A DNA stretch of 35,053 bases. It comes from a virus. A model generated the notes under the pieces. The model was not told the DNA's origin and did not search any database. It saw only the letters and a program-made list of their open reading frames with translations. The position numbers and the translations under genes are program-made. The stretch's first letter is position 1, and the number at the start of each line of letters is the position of its first letter. The stretch spans positions 1-35,053 of the IMG/VR virus record IMGVR_UViG_3300025141_000359. One strand, 5' to 3'. Below, one piece after another: positions 16,121-22,666 of this stretch.

Positions 16121-17008
16121 ATGACAGATTCTGAAAAAACGATTATAGATTTAGCGGCGGAGCATATGGCGACTCCCCCTGAATCTAATGCTACCCCCTC
16201 CGAACAACCTCAACCTGAGCCACAGCCTGAGACACCTAGAAAAAGGTCTCAAGGCAAAGAAGCACCACGTAAGTCAGCAGACAAACCTGTTGAGGATATC
16301 TTAGCGGGTTTATTAAAGGAAAAATCTAACACTACTTCAGTCCTAGTGGACCTACCCTCTGGTGGTAAAGCTTACCACGAACACGCAGGTCACGTTAATA
16401 TTAGCCCTTTTACATACGCGGACGAAAAGCATCTCAGGGGGGTGACAAACATGTCTGGGGCACAAAAAGCTATCGGAACTATCTTTGACCGCTGCGTAGA
16501 GGGTCTTAGTTACGAGGAATCTACTATACCAGATAAAAACTATTTATTGTTTAAGCTTAGAGAGATTTCATACGGGGATGATTACCCAATCACTTTAAAT
16601 TGTGATACGTGTGGTGCAAATAACATGCTTAAACTAAAAATATCTTCAATTCCCGTTAACACGGCTAAAGAAGATTTGGAAGACCCTATTAAGGTGACAC
16701 TTCCAGACACCGAACAAGAAGTCGAAATTCGACTTCCCCGCTCAAGAGACGAGAGCTATATGGAAAATTTAGGAAGTATAACAAACAATTTATGGAGATT
16801 TGTTATTTCAGTAGGCGGGTATACTGATGGTGTCGTCGTGAGGAAATTTATTGAGCAGACGTCGGTTAGGGATGTAGACGTTATGAGAGCAACTGTGTTG
16901 AATGTAGATTATGGTTTAGACCAGAAGATGTCTTACCACTGTCTTGAATGTGGTCATCTTAACAAGGGTATGATACCCCTTAATGAGAATTTTTTCTCAG
17001 CGAGCTAA
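16121..17008 (+). CDS. T4 gp26-type baseplate hub protein with zinc ribbon (zero-frame product)
   Basis: The zero-frame product has 295 residues. Residues 1-60 are a Pro/Glu/Lys-rich disordered leader. The rest matches the T4-like base plate protein pattern (Pfam PF12322 type, gp26). There is LPSGGKAY at 78-85, PFTYADEKHL at 96-105 and YLLFKLREISYGDDY at 141-155, followed by two Cys pairs, CDTC (161-164) and CLEC (274-277), that should form a zinc ribbon. In T4, gp26 acts in baseplate hub assembly. The gene ends with a slippery T_TTT_TTC at 16990-16996, three codons before the stop, and a downstream hairpin. Part of the product is therefore probably extended in the -1 frame to 356 residues (see 16996-17190). 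It shares a 20-bp divergent promoter region with uvsW. Confidence 0.8.
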   Translation: MTDSEKTIIDLAAEHMATPPESNATPSEQPQPEPQPETPRKRSQGKEAPRKSADKPVEDILAGLLKEKSNTTSVLVDLPSGGKAYHEHAGHVNISPFTYADEKHLRGVTNMSGAQKAIGTIFDRCVEGLSYEESTIPDKNYLLFKLREISYGDDYPITLNCDTCGANNMLKLKISSIPVNTAKEDLEDPIKVTLPDTEQEVEIRLPRSRDESYMENLGSITNNLWRFVISVGGYTDGVVVRKFIEQTSVRDVDVMRATVLNVDYGLDQKMSYHCLECGHLNKGMIPLNENFFSAS

Positions 17009-17032
17009 CGGAAAGAGAGAAGGTTAGCGCGT
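16990..17032 (+). promoter_or_regulatory. Programmed -1 ribosomal frameshift signal
   Basis: The heptamer T_TTT_TTC (16990-16996) is a canonical X_XXY_YYZ slip site in the reading frame of the gp26-type gene (codons AAT TTT TTC). It is followed by a hairpin. GCTAAC (17004-17009) pairs perfectly with GTTAGC (17023-17028) across a 13-nt purine-rich loop. After one A/G mismatch, GCG (17000-17002) pairs with CGT (17030-17032), including one G-U pair. The spacing from the slip site to the 6-bp stem is 7 nt, within the usual range. The zero-frame stop (17006-17008) lies inside the stem. All this is read directly from the sequence; frameshifting itself is inferred. Confidence 0.8.
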
Positions 17033-17190
17033 ACACCAAGGAAACATACACGTTAGTTCACCGATGTGGGTTCTCTCTGCGTGACTCACTTCTCCTATCC
17101 CCCAAGGAGGGGTTGGAGTATTTGCAGCTATATAAAGAGGAGTTAGACCGAGAAAAGGAGGAGTATGATAAGCTCGGGAGCTCTAAATAA
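16996..17190 (+). CDS. Frameshift extension of the gp26-type protein (tail-assembly-chaperone-like T domain)
   Basis: These 64 codons lie in the -1 frame relative to the gp26-type gene, ending at TAA 17188-17190. The open stretch starts just after a TGA at 16984-16986 and has no ATG or GTG. The only TTG codons are at 17113 and 17122, too late to be useful, so it cannot readily be translated on its own. The peptide looks real: charged, helical and Glu/Lys-rich (LSELTEREKVSAYTKETY, then a short CGFSLRD turn and LEYLQLYKEELDREKEEY). It recalls the C-terminal extensions of phage tail-assembly chaperones such as lambda gpGT. Fused to 292 upstream residues it gives a 356-residue protein. In T4 the neighbouring hub-assembly gene is 51, so this may be its functional counterpart (inference). 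Confidence 0.75.
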   Translation, partial: LSELTEREKVSAYTKETYTLVHRCGFSLRDSLLLSPKEGLEYLQLYKEELDREKEEYDKLGSSK

Positions 17191-17196
17191 TATGAC

Positions 17197-18087
17197 ATGT
17201 CAGATTTCCCCAATAACAATAGTGTTTCTGTTACTCGCAGGCACCAGCATCCCGCTGTAAACGAAAGAACATTCTTAGAGTTATATTTTTCTAAGAATGG
17301 TGCGTACCTCGACCCAAACGAAGTAAAATCAGTCCATATATTCCAGGACGATATTAGCACCTCTAATGGAGATGCGGGGTATTTCATCGATGCCAGTGGT
17401 CTAGTGAATGCTAATTATGAAAAGGACGCACTGTTTATCTTCTCTGGGGCTGGTGTGCAGGAGACCTTTACAGGCGGTGTACTCGACTCTAGTGGTATAT
17501 TCAACCTATCTGGTATTAGCGGATATTTGGGCGTTGTACTAACCCCTACGGCTCAATACATGGATGCTAGTGGTAATATCAAGACCAACACGCTCACAGC
17601 AAATGGTAGTTATTTCGACATCTGGACATTAAAGAAGGGTCCACATTTGAATTTCACTACCTATCCTCATTCTTTTACTATGTCGGATAAGAATGTTATT
17701 ACCTTTACGGAACCAATAAATTACACAGTATCACACAGAGTTTCTCAGAGGTATGGCAATGTAGGCTCAGTCATGCAAGTAGACTGTCTGGTGGATATCT
17801 CTATTATTAATCAGAACATTGACGACGAGACTAAGAATATCATAGAAGACACTATTGTCAATGATGCTGACGTTAGAATTCTAAAAATAAATCACGAAAT
17901 GTCTGGAGACCCATTCACTGAGATTAGGGCTTGGGGTGATTCGGGAGTCAACATAACGTCTATGAATACCATTCAGCTCCTGTGGGACACATCTGCACTC
18001 ACCTCTGGTGACTATCAGATACAAATCAGGCACAGATTACACAGCGAATATGTCTACTCTGATAAGTTTACGATAATTTTGAAGTAA
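17197..18087 (+). CDS. Beta-rich probable virion structural protein
   Basis: This 296-residue protein is not assigned to a named family. It is rich in Ser, Thr, Asn, Asp and Ile, with alternating short predicted strands, and it has no cysteine-based motifs or membrane span. Residues 60-135 hold repeated D/S-ASG or SSG turns (IDASGLVN, LDSSGIFNLSGISG, MDASGNIK), as often seen in phage fibre, collar or tail-surface proteins. The C-terminal third resembles an Ig-like or carbohydrate-binding beta-sandwich, ending in a DYQIQIRHRLHSEY strand pair. It follows the frameshift extension by 6 bp without a good ribosome binding site, so coupling to frameshifted ribosomes stopping at 17190 is possible. 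Its stop overlaps the convergent primase gene by 20 bp. A virion location is inferred. Confidence 0.65.
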   Translation: MSDFPNNNSVSVTRRHQHPAVNERTFLELYFSKNGAYLDPNEVKSVHIFQDDISTSNGDAGYFIDASGLVNANYEKDALFIFSGAGVQETFTGGVLDSSGIFNLSGISGYLGVVLTPTAQYMDASGNIKTNTLTANGSYFDIWTLKKGPHLNFTTYPHSFTMSDKNVITFTEPINYTVSHRVSQRYGNVGSVMQVDCLVDISIINQNIDDETKNIIEDTIVNDADVRILKINHEMSGDPFTEIRAWGDSGVNITSMNTIQLLWDTSALTSGDYQIQIRHRLHSEYVYSDKFTIILK

Positions 18088-19051
18088 GAAAATACTCAAA
18101 ATCAATTTTCTTAATGTTTGCAGTGATATAATCACTTATGTTAGATTCATTAGAATCTACGTGAAATTCGTTCCAATCCTTGTATTTTTCTGGAGGATGA
18201 AGAACGTACAAATTGTCCATGTTTTTATATAAACAATTAGTTCTTGATTTCACTATCCCCTTCTTACCTGCTTCATCATTGTCGTAAGACAGAATAATTT
18301 TTCTGTCTCCTAACTGTTTAATCTGGTTAGCCGATAAGTTACTTCCTTGTGTACAAGTAGAATTAAACCCATTAATTTGTAGACTCATAGAGTCCAGGGG
18401 ACCTTCAGTTACTATAATATAATTCTTATCTTTATTAAAGGGGTATAAGATATCTGAAGACTTAATTCCATATTCAGAAGCTTTAGGATTTAAGTATTTC
18501 ATACCAAAGCTTGTTAAGTTTCTTGCTTGAAAGTAATAAGGTTTTTTATTCTTTGTGTAGGGTATAATTATTCTGTTGATGTATTGACCGCTAAGAGATA
18601 CATAGAATTTACATCTATGTAATTTTCTCTCCCTAACAAAGTTAGAGGCTAATTTCTCCGATAAATGAATCGAATTCTTGGAGTTTTTCAAATCAACCTC
18701 TTTGAAGTTTTTAAACTCATCTCCTATGTTATTGCTGTATAAGGACTTCTGCTCTTTCTTTATTTCTGAGATATTTTGGAACAGTTTTTCTGGGGTGTCG
18801 AACATTTTGGACATAATAAACGCTCTAGCCCTGTCCAATGGGATTCCCTCCAAGTAGGATATAAGATGGAAAAAGTTGCCGTTATCGCCAGACTTGAAGT
18901 CTTGCCAAAGACCAGTAGATAAGTTAACAGACAAATGCATCTTGTAGTCCTCAGCCAGAAACGAGTTCGCTAAGAATTCTTGATGAGCTACTTTAAATGT
19001 GTCAAATTTTGACTCGAGGTAGTCTCTTATAACTTCAGAAGGTATATCCAT
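18068..19051 (-). CDS. DNA primase (gp61/DnaG type, Toprim) lacking zinc-ligand cysteines
   Basis: From the ATG at 19051 this primase has 327 residues, close to T4 gp61 (342). It makes RNA primers for lagging-strand synthesis, with the replicative helicase as partner. The Toprim domain shows EGPLD at 216-220 (catalytic Glu and metal Asp) and SYDNDEAG at 255-262 (DxD-type metal site). The N-terminal region keeps the shape of a primase zinc domain (LSTGLWQDFKSGDNGNFFHL) but has no cysteine before residue 147, so the usual zinc ligands are missing. The frame continues upstream only to a TTG at 19084, which would overlap the divergent nuclease gene. ATG 19051 is preferred and shares the sequence CATG with the nuclease start. 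It stands alone on the minus strand. Confidence 0.85.
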   Translation of the reverse strand: MDIPSEVIRDYLESKFDTFKVAHQEFLANSFLAEDYKMHLSVNLSTGLWQDFKSGDNGNFFHLISYLEGIPLDRARAFIMSKMFDTPEKLFQNISEIKKEQKSLYSNNIGDEFKNFKEVDLKNSKNSIHLSEKLASNFVRERKLHRCKFYVSLSGQYINRIIIPYTKNKKPYYFQARNLTSFGMKYLNPKASEYGIKSSDILYPFNKDKNYIIVTEGPLDSMSLQINGFNSTCTQGSNLSANQIKQLGDRKIILSYDNDEAGKKGIVKSRTNCLYKNMDNLYVLHPPEKYKDWNEFHVDSNESNISDYITANIKKIDFEYFLTSKLS

Positions 19052-19835
19052 GTTTTTAAATAAATTAAGTCCCAGCAAAATCAAAGTCTACGACGAGTGT
19101 AAACAGAAGTACAAATTTCGATATATTGATTATTTGTCGGATGATTATAATGATGGCACTAATACGGACGCCCTACAATTTGGCTCATTTATCCATAAGG
19201 TTTTTGAGGATGGCTACACCTGTGATAGCGTAGACGGGTTGTTAGATATAGCTAAAGCTCTACGCAGCCAGTTTACTTTTGGGCAGGAAAAGGGGAAGCT
19301 TACCGAAAGGTGCATTCATAATTTCTTCCATTTTAACAAGAACTTAGAGGAGACTGTTAGCGCAGAGATGCAGTTCTCTTTGGATGTTGGTGATGACCTA
19401 AAATTAAATGGTATTATTGACCGAGTAATAAAGGGCACGTCTGGGAAGTACTTAGTGATTGACTACAAGACGTCAAAGCGACCAGCATCTAAAAAAGACC
19501 TGTACAACGACCCTCAGATGATTATGTACACACTGGCAATCCACAAAACATACAATGTGCCGATACCAGACATTACAGCCGCACATTACTACCCCCATCT
19601 GGACAAACTAGTCCCTATTAAGTACATGGAAGCCCAAGTTCTTGCGTTTGAACGTAAAATGAAAGAGAAGGCTTGGGAGATAAGAAAGAGGAAGAAAGTG
19701 GAGTTCCCCCCGTGTATTAATAGGTTTTGCGACTGGTGTGGCTATAAGGATATATGCCCCGCTTTCGGCGCTACAGAAATGGATATCGAAAAGGCTATAA
19801 AAGAATCCAGAGAGAAGAAAGCTAAATCTACTTAG
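19050..19835 (+). CDS. Cas4/RecB-type PD-(D/E)XK nuclease with Fe-S cluster cysteines
   Basis: This 261-residue protein is predicted to be a single-strand DNA exonuclease that could process recombination or replication intermediates. It shows LSPSKIKVYDEC (6-17), GSFIHKVFEDG with His49, GIIDRV with Asp124, VIDYKTSKRP with Asp138 and Lys140, and the QMIMY block at 156-160. Together these form the RecB/Cas4 active site. Cys17 with the C-terminal cluster Cys227-x2-Cys230-x5-Cys236 matches the four Fe-S cluster ligands of Cas4 and AddB. The ATG at 19050 has an AGAAGG ribosome binding site and overlaps the divergent primase ATG in CATG. No CRISPR genes are present, so a phage recombination role is more likely than spacer acquisition. 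Many T4-like phages carry such a gene. Confidence 0.88.
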   Translation: MFLNKLSPSKIKVYDECKQKYKFRYIDYLSDDYNDGTNTDALQFGSFIHKVFEDGYTCDSVDGLLDIAKALRSQFTFGQEKGKLTERCIHNFFHFNKNLEETVSAEMQFSLDVGDDLKLNGIIDRVIKGTSGKYLVIDYKTSKRPASKKDLYNDPQMIMYTLAIHKTYNVPIPDITAAHYYPHLDKLVPIKYMEAQVLAFERKMKEKAWEIRKRKKVEFPPCINRFCDWCGYKDICPAFGATEMDIEKAIKESREKKAKST

Positions 19836-19846
19836 TAGATTTCTTT
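19818..19846. terminator. Bidirectional hairpin terminator between convergent genes
   Basis: AAATCTAC (19824-19831) and GTAGATTT (19835-19842) form a perfect 8-bp stem with a 3-nt loop. After a 2-nt bulge, AAAG (19818-19821) can pair with CTTT (19843-19846). It overlaps the stop codons of the nuclease (plus) and the 19828 gene (minus), exactly where a shared terminator is expected. The trailing T-rich tracts are short on both strands. Confidence 0.5.
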
Positions 19847-20130
19847 GCCCTTTCCTCATAGACCAGTGGGTAGTATAAGGATAAATCTATTTCCTTAAAG
19901 AAGTCTTCTACTACCTCTAGTTGATACTTATACTTTTTCGTGTACGTGGATATGATTGAAGACTTTTTAACTGGCTTCTGAGACTCAAACGCCTTTATTA
20001 GCTTTTCTTGGAATATCGAGATAAAGTGCACGGAGAATTTATGTCTCCATTTATCTCTGAATCTTAAGGATAAGGCATAATCAACCTGGTCCATAAATTC
20101 TAGCATGTCTATTGGGTTTACTTCTTCCAT
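19828..20130 (-). CDS. Small helical protein of unknown function (possible gp33-like coactivator)
   Basis: This 100-residue protein is rich in Lys, Glu, Phe and Tyr and predicted to be fully helical, with no cysteine or membrane span. It begins with an acidic helix (NPIDMLEFMDQVDYAL), then a basic middle and a hydrophobic segment (VVEDFFKEIDLSLYYPLVY). Size, all-helical character and single-gene minus-strand position recall T4 gp33, the late-transcription coactivator. One short block has a similar Y/L/F/I spacing to T4 gp33, but the C-terminal clamp-binding hydrophobic end is not evident. I regard gp33 as a weak guess and the function as unknown. The start is 10 bp from the divergent TATATAATA element used by the 20160 gene. 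Confidence 0.55.
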   Translation of the reverse strand: MEEVNPIDMLEFMDQVDYALSLRFRDKWRHKFSVHFISIFQEKLIKAFESQKPVKKSSIISTYTKKYKYQLEVVEDFFKEIDLSLYYPLVYEERAKKSTK

Positions 20131-20139
20131 ATACTTACG

Positions 20140-20148
20140 TATATAATA
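20140..20148 (+). promoter_or_regulatory. T4-late-like promoter (TATATAATA) heading the tail operon
   Basis: CGTATATAATAAG lies in the 29-bp divergent gap and ends 11 bp before the ATG at 20160. It resembles the T4 late consensus TATAAATA and also contains TATAAT. No -35 box is evident. The long uninterrupted plus-strand operon from 20160 to the right edge needs a promoter here, which strengthens the case. Initiation about 6 bp downstream would leave a leader of only a few bases. Confidence 0.45.
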
Positions 20149-20159
20149 AGAGTGATGTT

Positions 20160-20675
20160 ATGCCAGAAAAACCAAGAAATACTCAAAAAATCAAAGGAAA
20201 ATTCTTCACAAGCCTAAGAAGAAGTGCTTGGGGTATATTTGAAAATAAAAGTAGATTTTTCGAGAGTCCCGTAAAAGCCAAATACGCCAGTGGGTATTCC
20301 CGTAAGTTTTTAGGGGAGACCGCAAGAGCAGACTCCCAGCAAGGCAGTGTGTACCATTTTAATTACAGGAGCGCAACTGCTACGGTTCCATGGGTTCTAC
20401 TTTTGGTGGTTACCCACAAAGGCTCCAAAATTCGACTTGCGCACAACGGGTATAGATATATGAGGGGACTTAATCTTTATCTCGCTCCTCCTGGGGTAAG
20501 AGATTACTTAATAGATAAATTAGGTAAGAATGATGTGGTTTCCTATAATGACATGCTAATGGCTTCTATTATTATCGCCGATAAATTTAGAACTTACGAT
20601 ATACGTAAGATTCGTAGCTTTTCGGCTATTTCTTTAGACGAGGATGAGGATGATACCTTTGGAGGGTTATTCTAA
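20160..20675 (+). CDS. Conserved-looking T4-like tail/hub protein, unassigned
   Basis: This 171-residue protein starts at the ATG at 20160; the frame is open from 20112, but that overlaps the divergent gene and promoter. The N-terminal 50 residues are basic. Residues 80-150 hold a block reading HFNYRSATATVPW, then LNLYLAPPGVRDYLIDKLG. This pattern (aromatic/Pro strand, then GLNLxYLxPxxRxxLxxxL) recurs, as I recall, in small proteins next to hub genes of T4-like phages. The C-terminus is acidic (LDEDEDDTFGGLF). T4 gp28, the small hub protein encoded just before tape measure gene 29, is a positional analogue, but I cannot confirm homology. Its stop and the tape measure start overlap as TAATG, with GGAGGG as ribosome binding site. 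Confidence 0.6.
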   Translation: MPEKPRNTQKIKGKFFTSLRRSAWGIFENKSRFFESPVKAKYASGYSRKFLGETARADSQQGSVYHFNYRSATATVPWVLLLVVTHKGSKIRLAHNGYRYMRGLNLYLAPPGVRDYLIDKLGKNDVVSYNDMLMASIIIADKFRTYDIRKIRSFSAISLDEDEDDTFGGLF

Positions 20676-22666
20676 TGGCTGACTCTACCGCTGACGTTCT
20701 AGCGAAACTCACCGCAAATATTGCGAAGTTAGATAAAACTCTTGAAAACCAGGGCAAGAGGGATAAAAGGTCTCACGAAGAACGGATGGAATCCAACGCC
20801 GACGCCATCAAGGGGCAACGGGGAGTTGTGAGTAAGTTTAACCAGGTAACCTTTGGAGCGTTCTCTCTCGGTGGTGCTCTGGCGAAGATGCTCTATGGAA
20901 GTATCGCTCTTATGGGGAGCGTAGCAGACCTATCTGCTACCCTCATATCAGTCGGCAAAGGGCAGCAGCTCCATTCGGGGGGATTAATGCGTGGAATGAC
21001 TGACCTCGGGTTGAATATGTCGGAAATCGCGAAGATGGCTGATGTTGTGTTTGCCGAAGGTATTGAATCATTGAATAGGTCCCAATCGGAACTTATAGCT
21101 GGTATGCAGTTCTTAGGTAAAGATGTGGGTTCCTTCGCTAGGAATATGGCGTTTAATCGGGAAGCTTTGGGGATGTCGAATGAGCAGACAGCGCACTTAG
21201 CGGATATTATAGCATCCACCGCAGCACAGAGCCACCAAGACCTTAACATGCTCATCAGAAGCATAAACAACCTGCAACCTCTTTTCCAAGAGATTGCCGC
21301 TACTTTTGGTACCGAAGCTGGCATTGCTATGGAGATAGCCAGCACGAGGCTTATCGCGACATTTGGAGCCCAACAAGCACAGATAGCCCAACAGATGCTA
21401 AAAGATTTCGCAGGCGCCTCCTCGGATGCCTTAGTACGCCAGATGATGCTGGGGATAAATCCCGCTACTATGCAATCAGGGGATGCGGAAGTTACAGGTG
21501 CTGGGTTAGAACAAATGCTCGCAAAGGTTGAGCAGGTTCGACAACAAGCAGGTGAAGGTCCTATGGCGGCTATATTGCTTGAGTCTTTGGGAGATATTTA
21601 TGGTATTTCTAAGCAGCAATTTAATCTTGCTAGGCAATTAATGGACGAACACGGAGGAAAATTAGACTTAGCTGCTGAAGCTGCAGTGCAGCAGATGAAG
21701 GAAGCCCAGAAGGAGGCAGACGCGAGCAGAGAGTTGCAAAAAGCTATTTTCGAGATGCAGAAGGTTGCTGTACCAGTCATTATTTGGATATCAAAATTAG
21801 TAGGTAAGGTGGTTGACGCTTTCGGCAAAACTCTCCCCTTCGCCATTGCAGCCGCTTTCGGGGCAGTTTTATGGTCAACTGCGGTTGCCCCTCTTATGAT
21901 GCAATTGACATCCATAAAATCAACCATGATTGCGATTCATAATGCAGAGATGGCACAAATGAAGATATCTGGAATGGGTGGAGTAGGGAGAGGAGTTGGA
22001 TTCGCAGCCATTGCAGCTGTTTTGATTGCGGGTATAGCGGCAATATTCACTGGCAAATCTGGTGAGGAGGGGGAAGAAGGTGAGGAAGGGAGCAAAGGCT
22101 CCTTTATGGGTGCACTTACGATGGCATTCGTAGCGGCTCTATACCCTCTAATTATGGTATCAAGATTAATGCTCGCAACGCAAGGCTACCAAAAAATGCT
22201 AACAGAGCAGCAACTGCTAACCGCCAAGTCGGGTCTCTTTAGAAATACGATTCATCAAGGATGGCAAAAGACCATGGGTTTTCTCACTAAGATTTGGCAA
22301 ATGGGTATGTTGGCGAAAGGGGGAGTCGTGGGGCTTATATTGGCTGCTGTAATTTTAGTAGGTGTGGGGATTGCCAAGCTCTTCAAGTGGTGGAATAAAA
22401 CAGAAGATAAGAAAATAGAAATAGCACAACAAGAAGTTGCTCTTACTGAACGCCAAACTACTATGAAAGAATTAGAGAATTTACAAGGGTCACCCATGTA
22501 TAATATTGAGAAGACACTAGAATCTCAAGTAGCAGTCCTTAATCAACTCACCAGAATCTCAAAAATGCAAAATCAGCAAATGACCCAGCTACGGCAAAGG
22601 GTAGAAAATGACTCAGTCGATAATAAACCTATACGAGATGCCGTAGGGAACTTGGTAATGAACTAA
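20675..22666 (+). CDS. Tape measure protein (gp29-like in role)
   Basis: This 663-residue protein is predicted to set tail length by spanning the tube during assembly. It has the usual features. It is long, helical and Ala/Gln/Met-rich, with a charged N-terminal coil (residues 1-45) and several hydrophobic segments (about 55-85, 375-400, 425-445, 475-500 and 550-575), the last near a KGGVVGLILAAVILVGVG stretch. An acidic Gly/Glu linker (GEEGEEGEEG) lies near residue 465. The C-terminus is a coiled coil (LTERQTTMKELENL). At about 0.15 nm per residue, the relation known for tape measures, it implies a tail near 100 nm. T4 gp29 has 590 residues. It follows the 20160 gene and precedes tube-junction and baseplate genes, as expected. 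No sequence identity to T4 gp29 is claimed. Confidence 0.8.
   Translation: MADSTADVLAKLTANIAKLDKTLENQGKRDKRSHEERMESNADAIKGQRGVVSKFNQVTFGAFSLGGALAKMLYGSIALMGSVADLSATLISVGKGQQLHSGGLMRGMTDLGLNMSEIAKMADVVFAEGIESLNRSQSELIAGMQFLGKDVGSFARNMAFNREALGMSNEQTAHLADIIASTAAQSHQDLNMLIRSINNLQPLFQEIAATFGTEAGIAMEIASTRLIATFGAQQAQIAQQMLKDFAGASSDALVRQMMLGINPATMQSGDAEVTGAGLEQMLAKVEQVRQQAGEGPMAAILLESLGDIYGISKQQFNLARQLMDEHGGKLDLAAEAAVQQMKEAQKEADASRELQKAIFEMQKVAVPVIIWISKLVGKVVDAFGKTLPFAIAAAFGAVLWSTAVAPLMMQLTSIKSTMIAIHNAEMAQMKISGMGGVGRGVGFAAIAAVLIAGIAAIFTGKSGEEGEEGEEGSKGSFMGALTMAFVAALYPLIMVSRLMLATQGYQKMLTEQQLLTAKSGLFRNTIHQGWQKTMGFLTKIWQMGMLAKGGVVGLILAAVILVGVGIAKLFKWWNKTEDKKIEIAQQEVALTERQTTMKELENLQGSPMYNIEKTLESQVAVLNQLTRISKMQNQQMTQLRQRVENDSVDNKPIRDAVGNLVMN

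Noticed and set aside
16996-17190. Separate small gene for the 64-codon frame after the gp26-type gene
   Set aside because: It has no ATG or GTG; the only TTGs (17113, 17122) would give a fragment. The slippery heptamer plus hairpin explains it better as a frameshift extension.
18086-18112. AAGAAAAT/ATTTTCTT hairpin at the convergent 18087/18068 genes as terminator
   Set aside because: The 8-bp stem is purely A/T apart from one G-C pair, lacks a following T-tract on the plus strand, and lies in coding sequence; too weak to annotate.
19052-19084. Longer primase start at 19084
   Set aside because: The codon there is TTG without a ribosome binding site, and it would overlap the nuclease by 35 bp; ATG 19051 is better.
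19050-19835. Cas4 as evidence of a CRISPR system
   Set aside because: No repeats, Cas1 or Cas2 are present; many phages carry RecB/Cas4-type nucleases for DNA processing.
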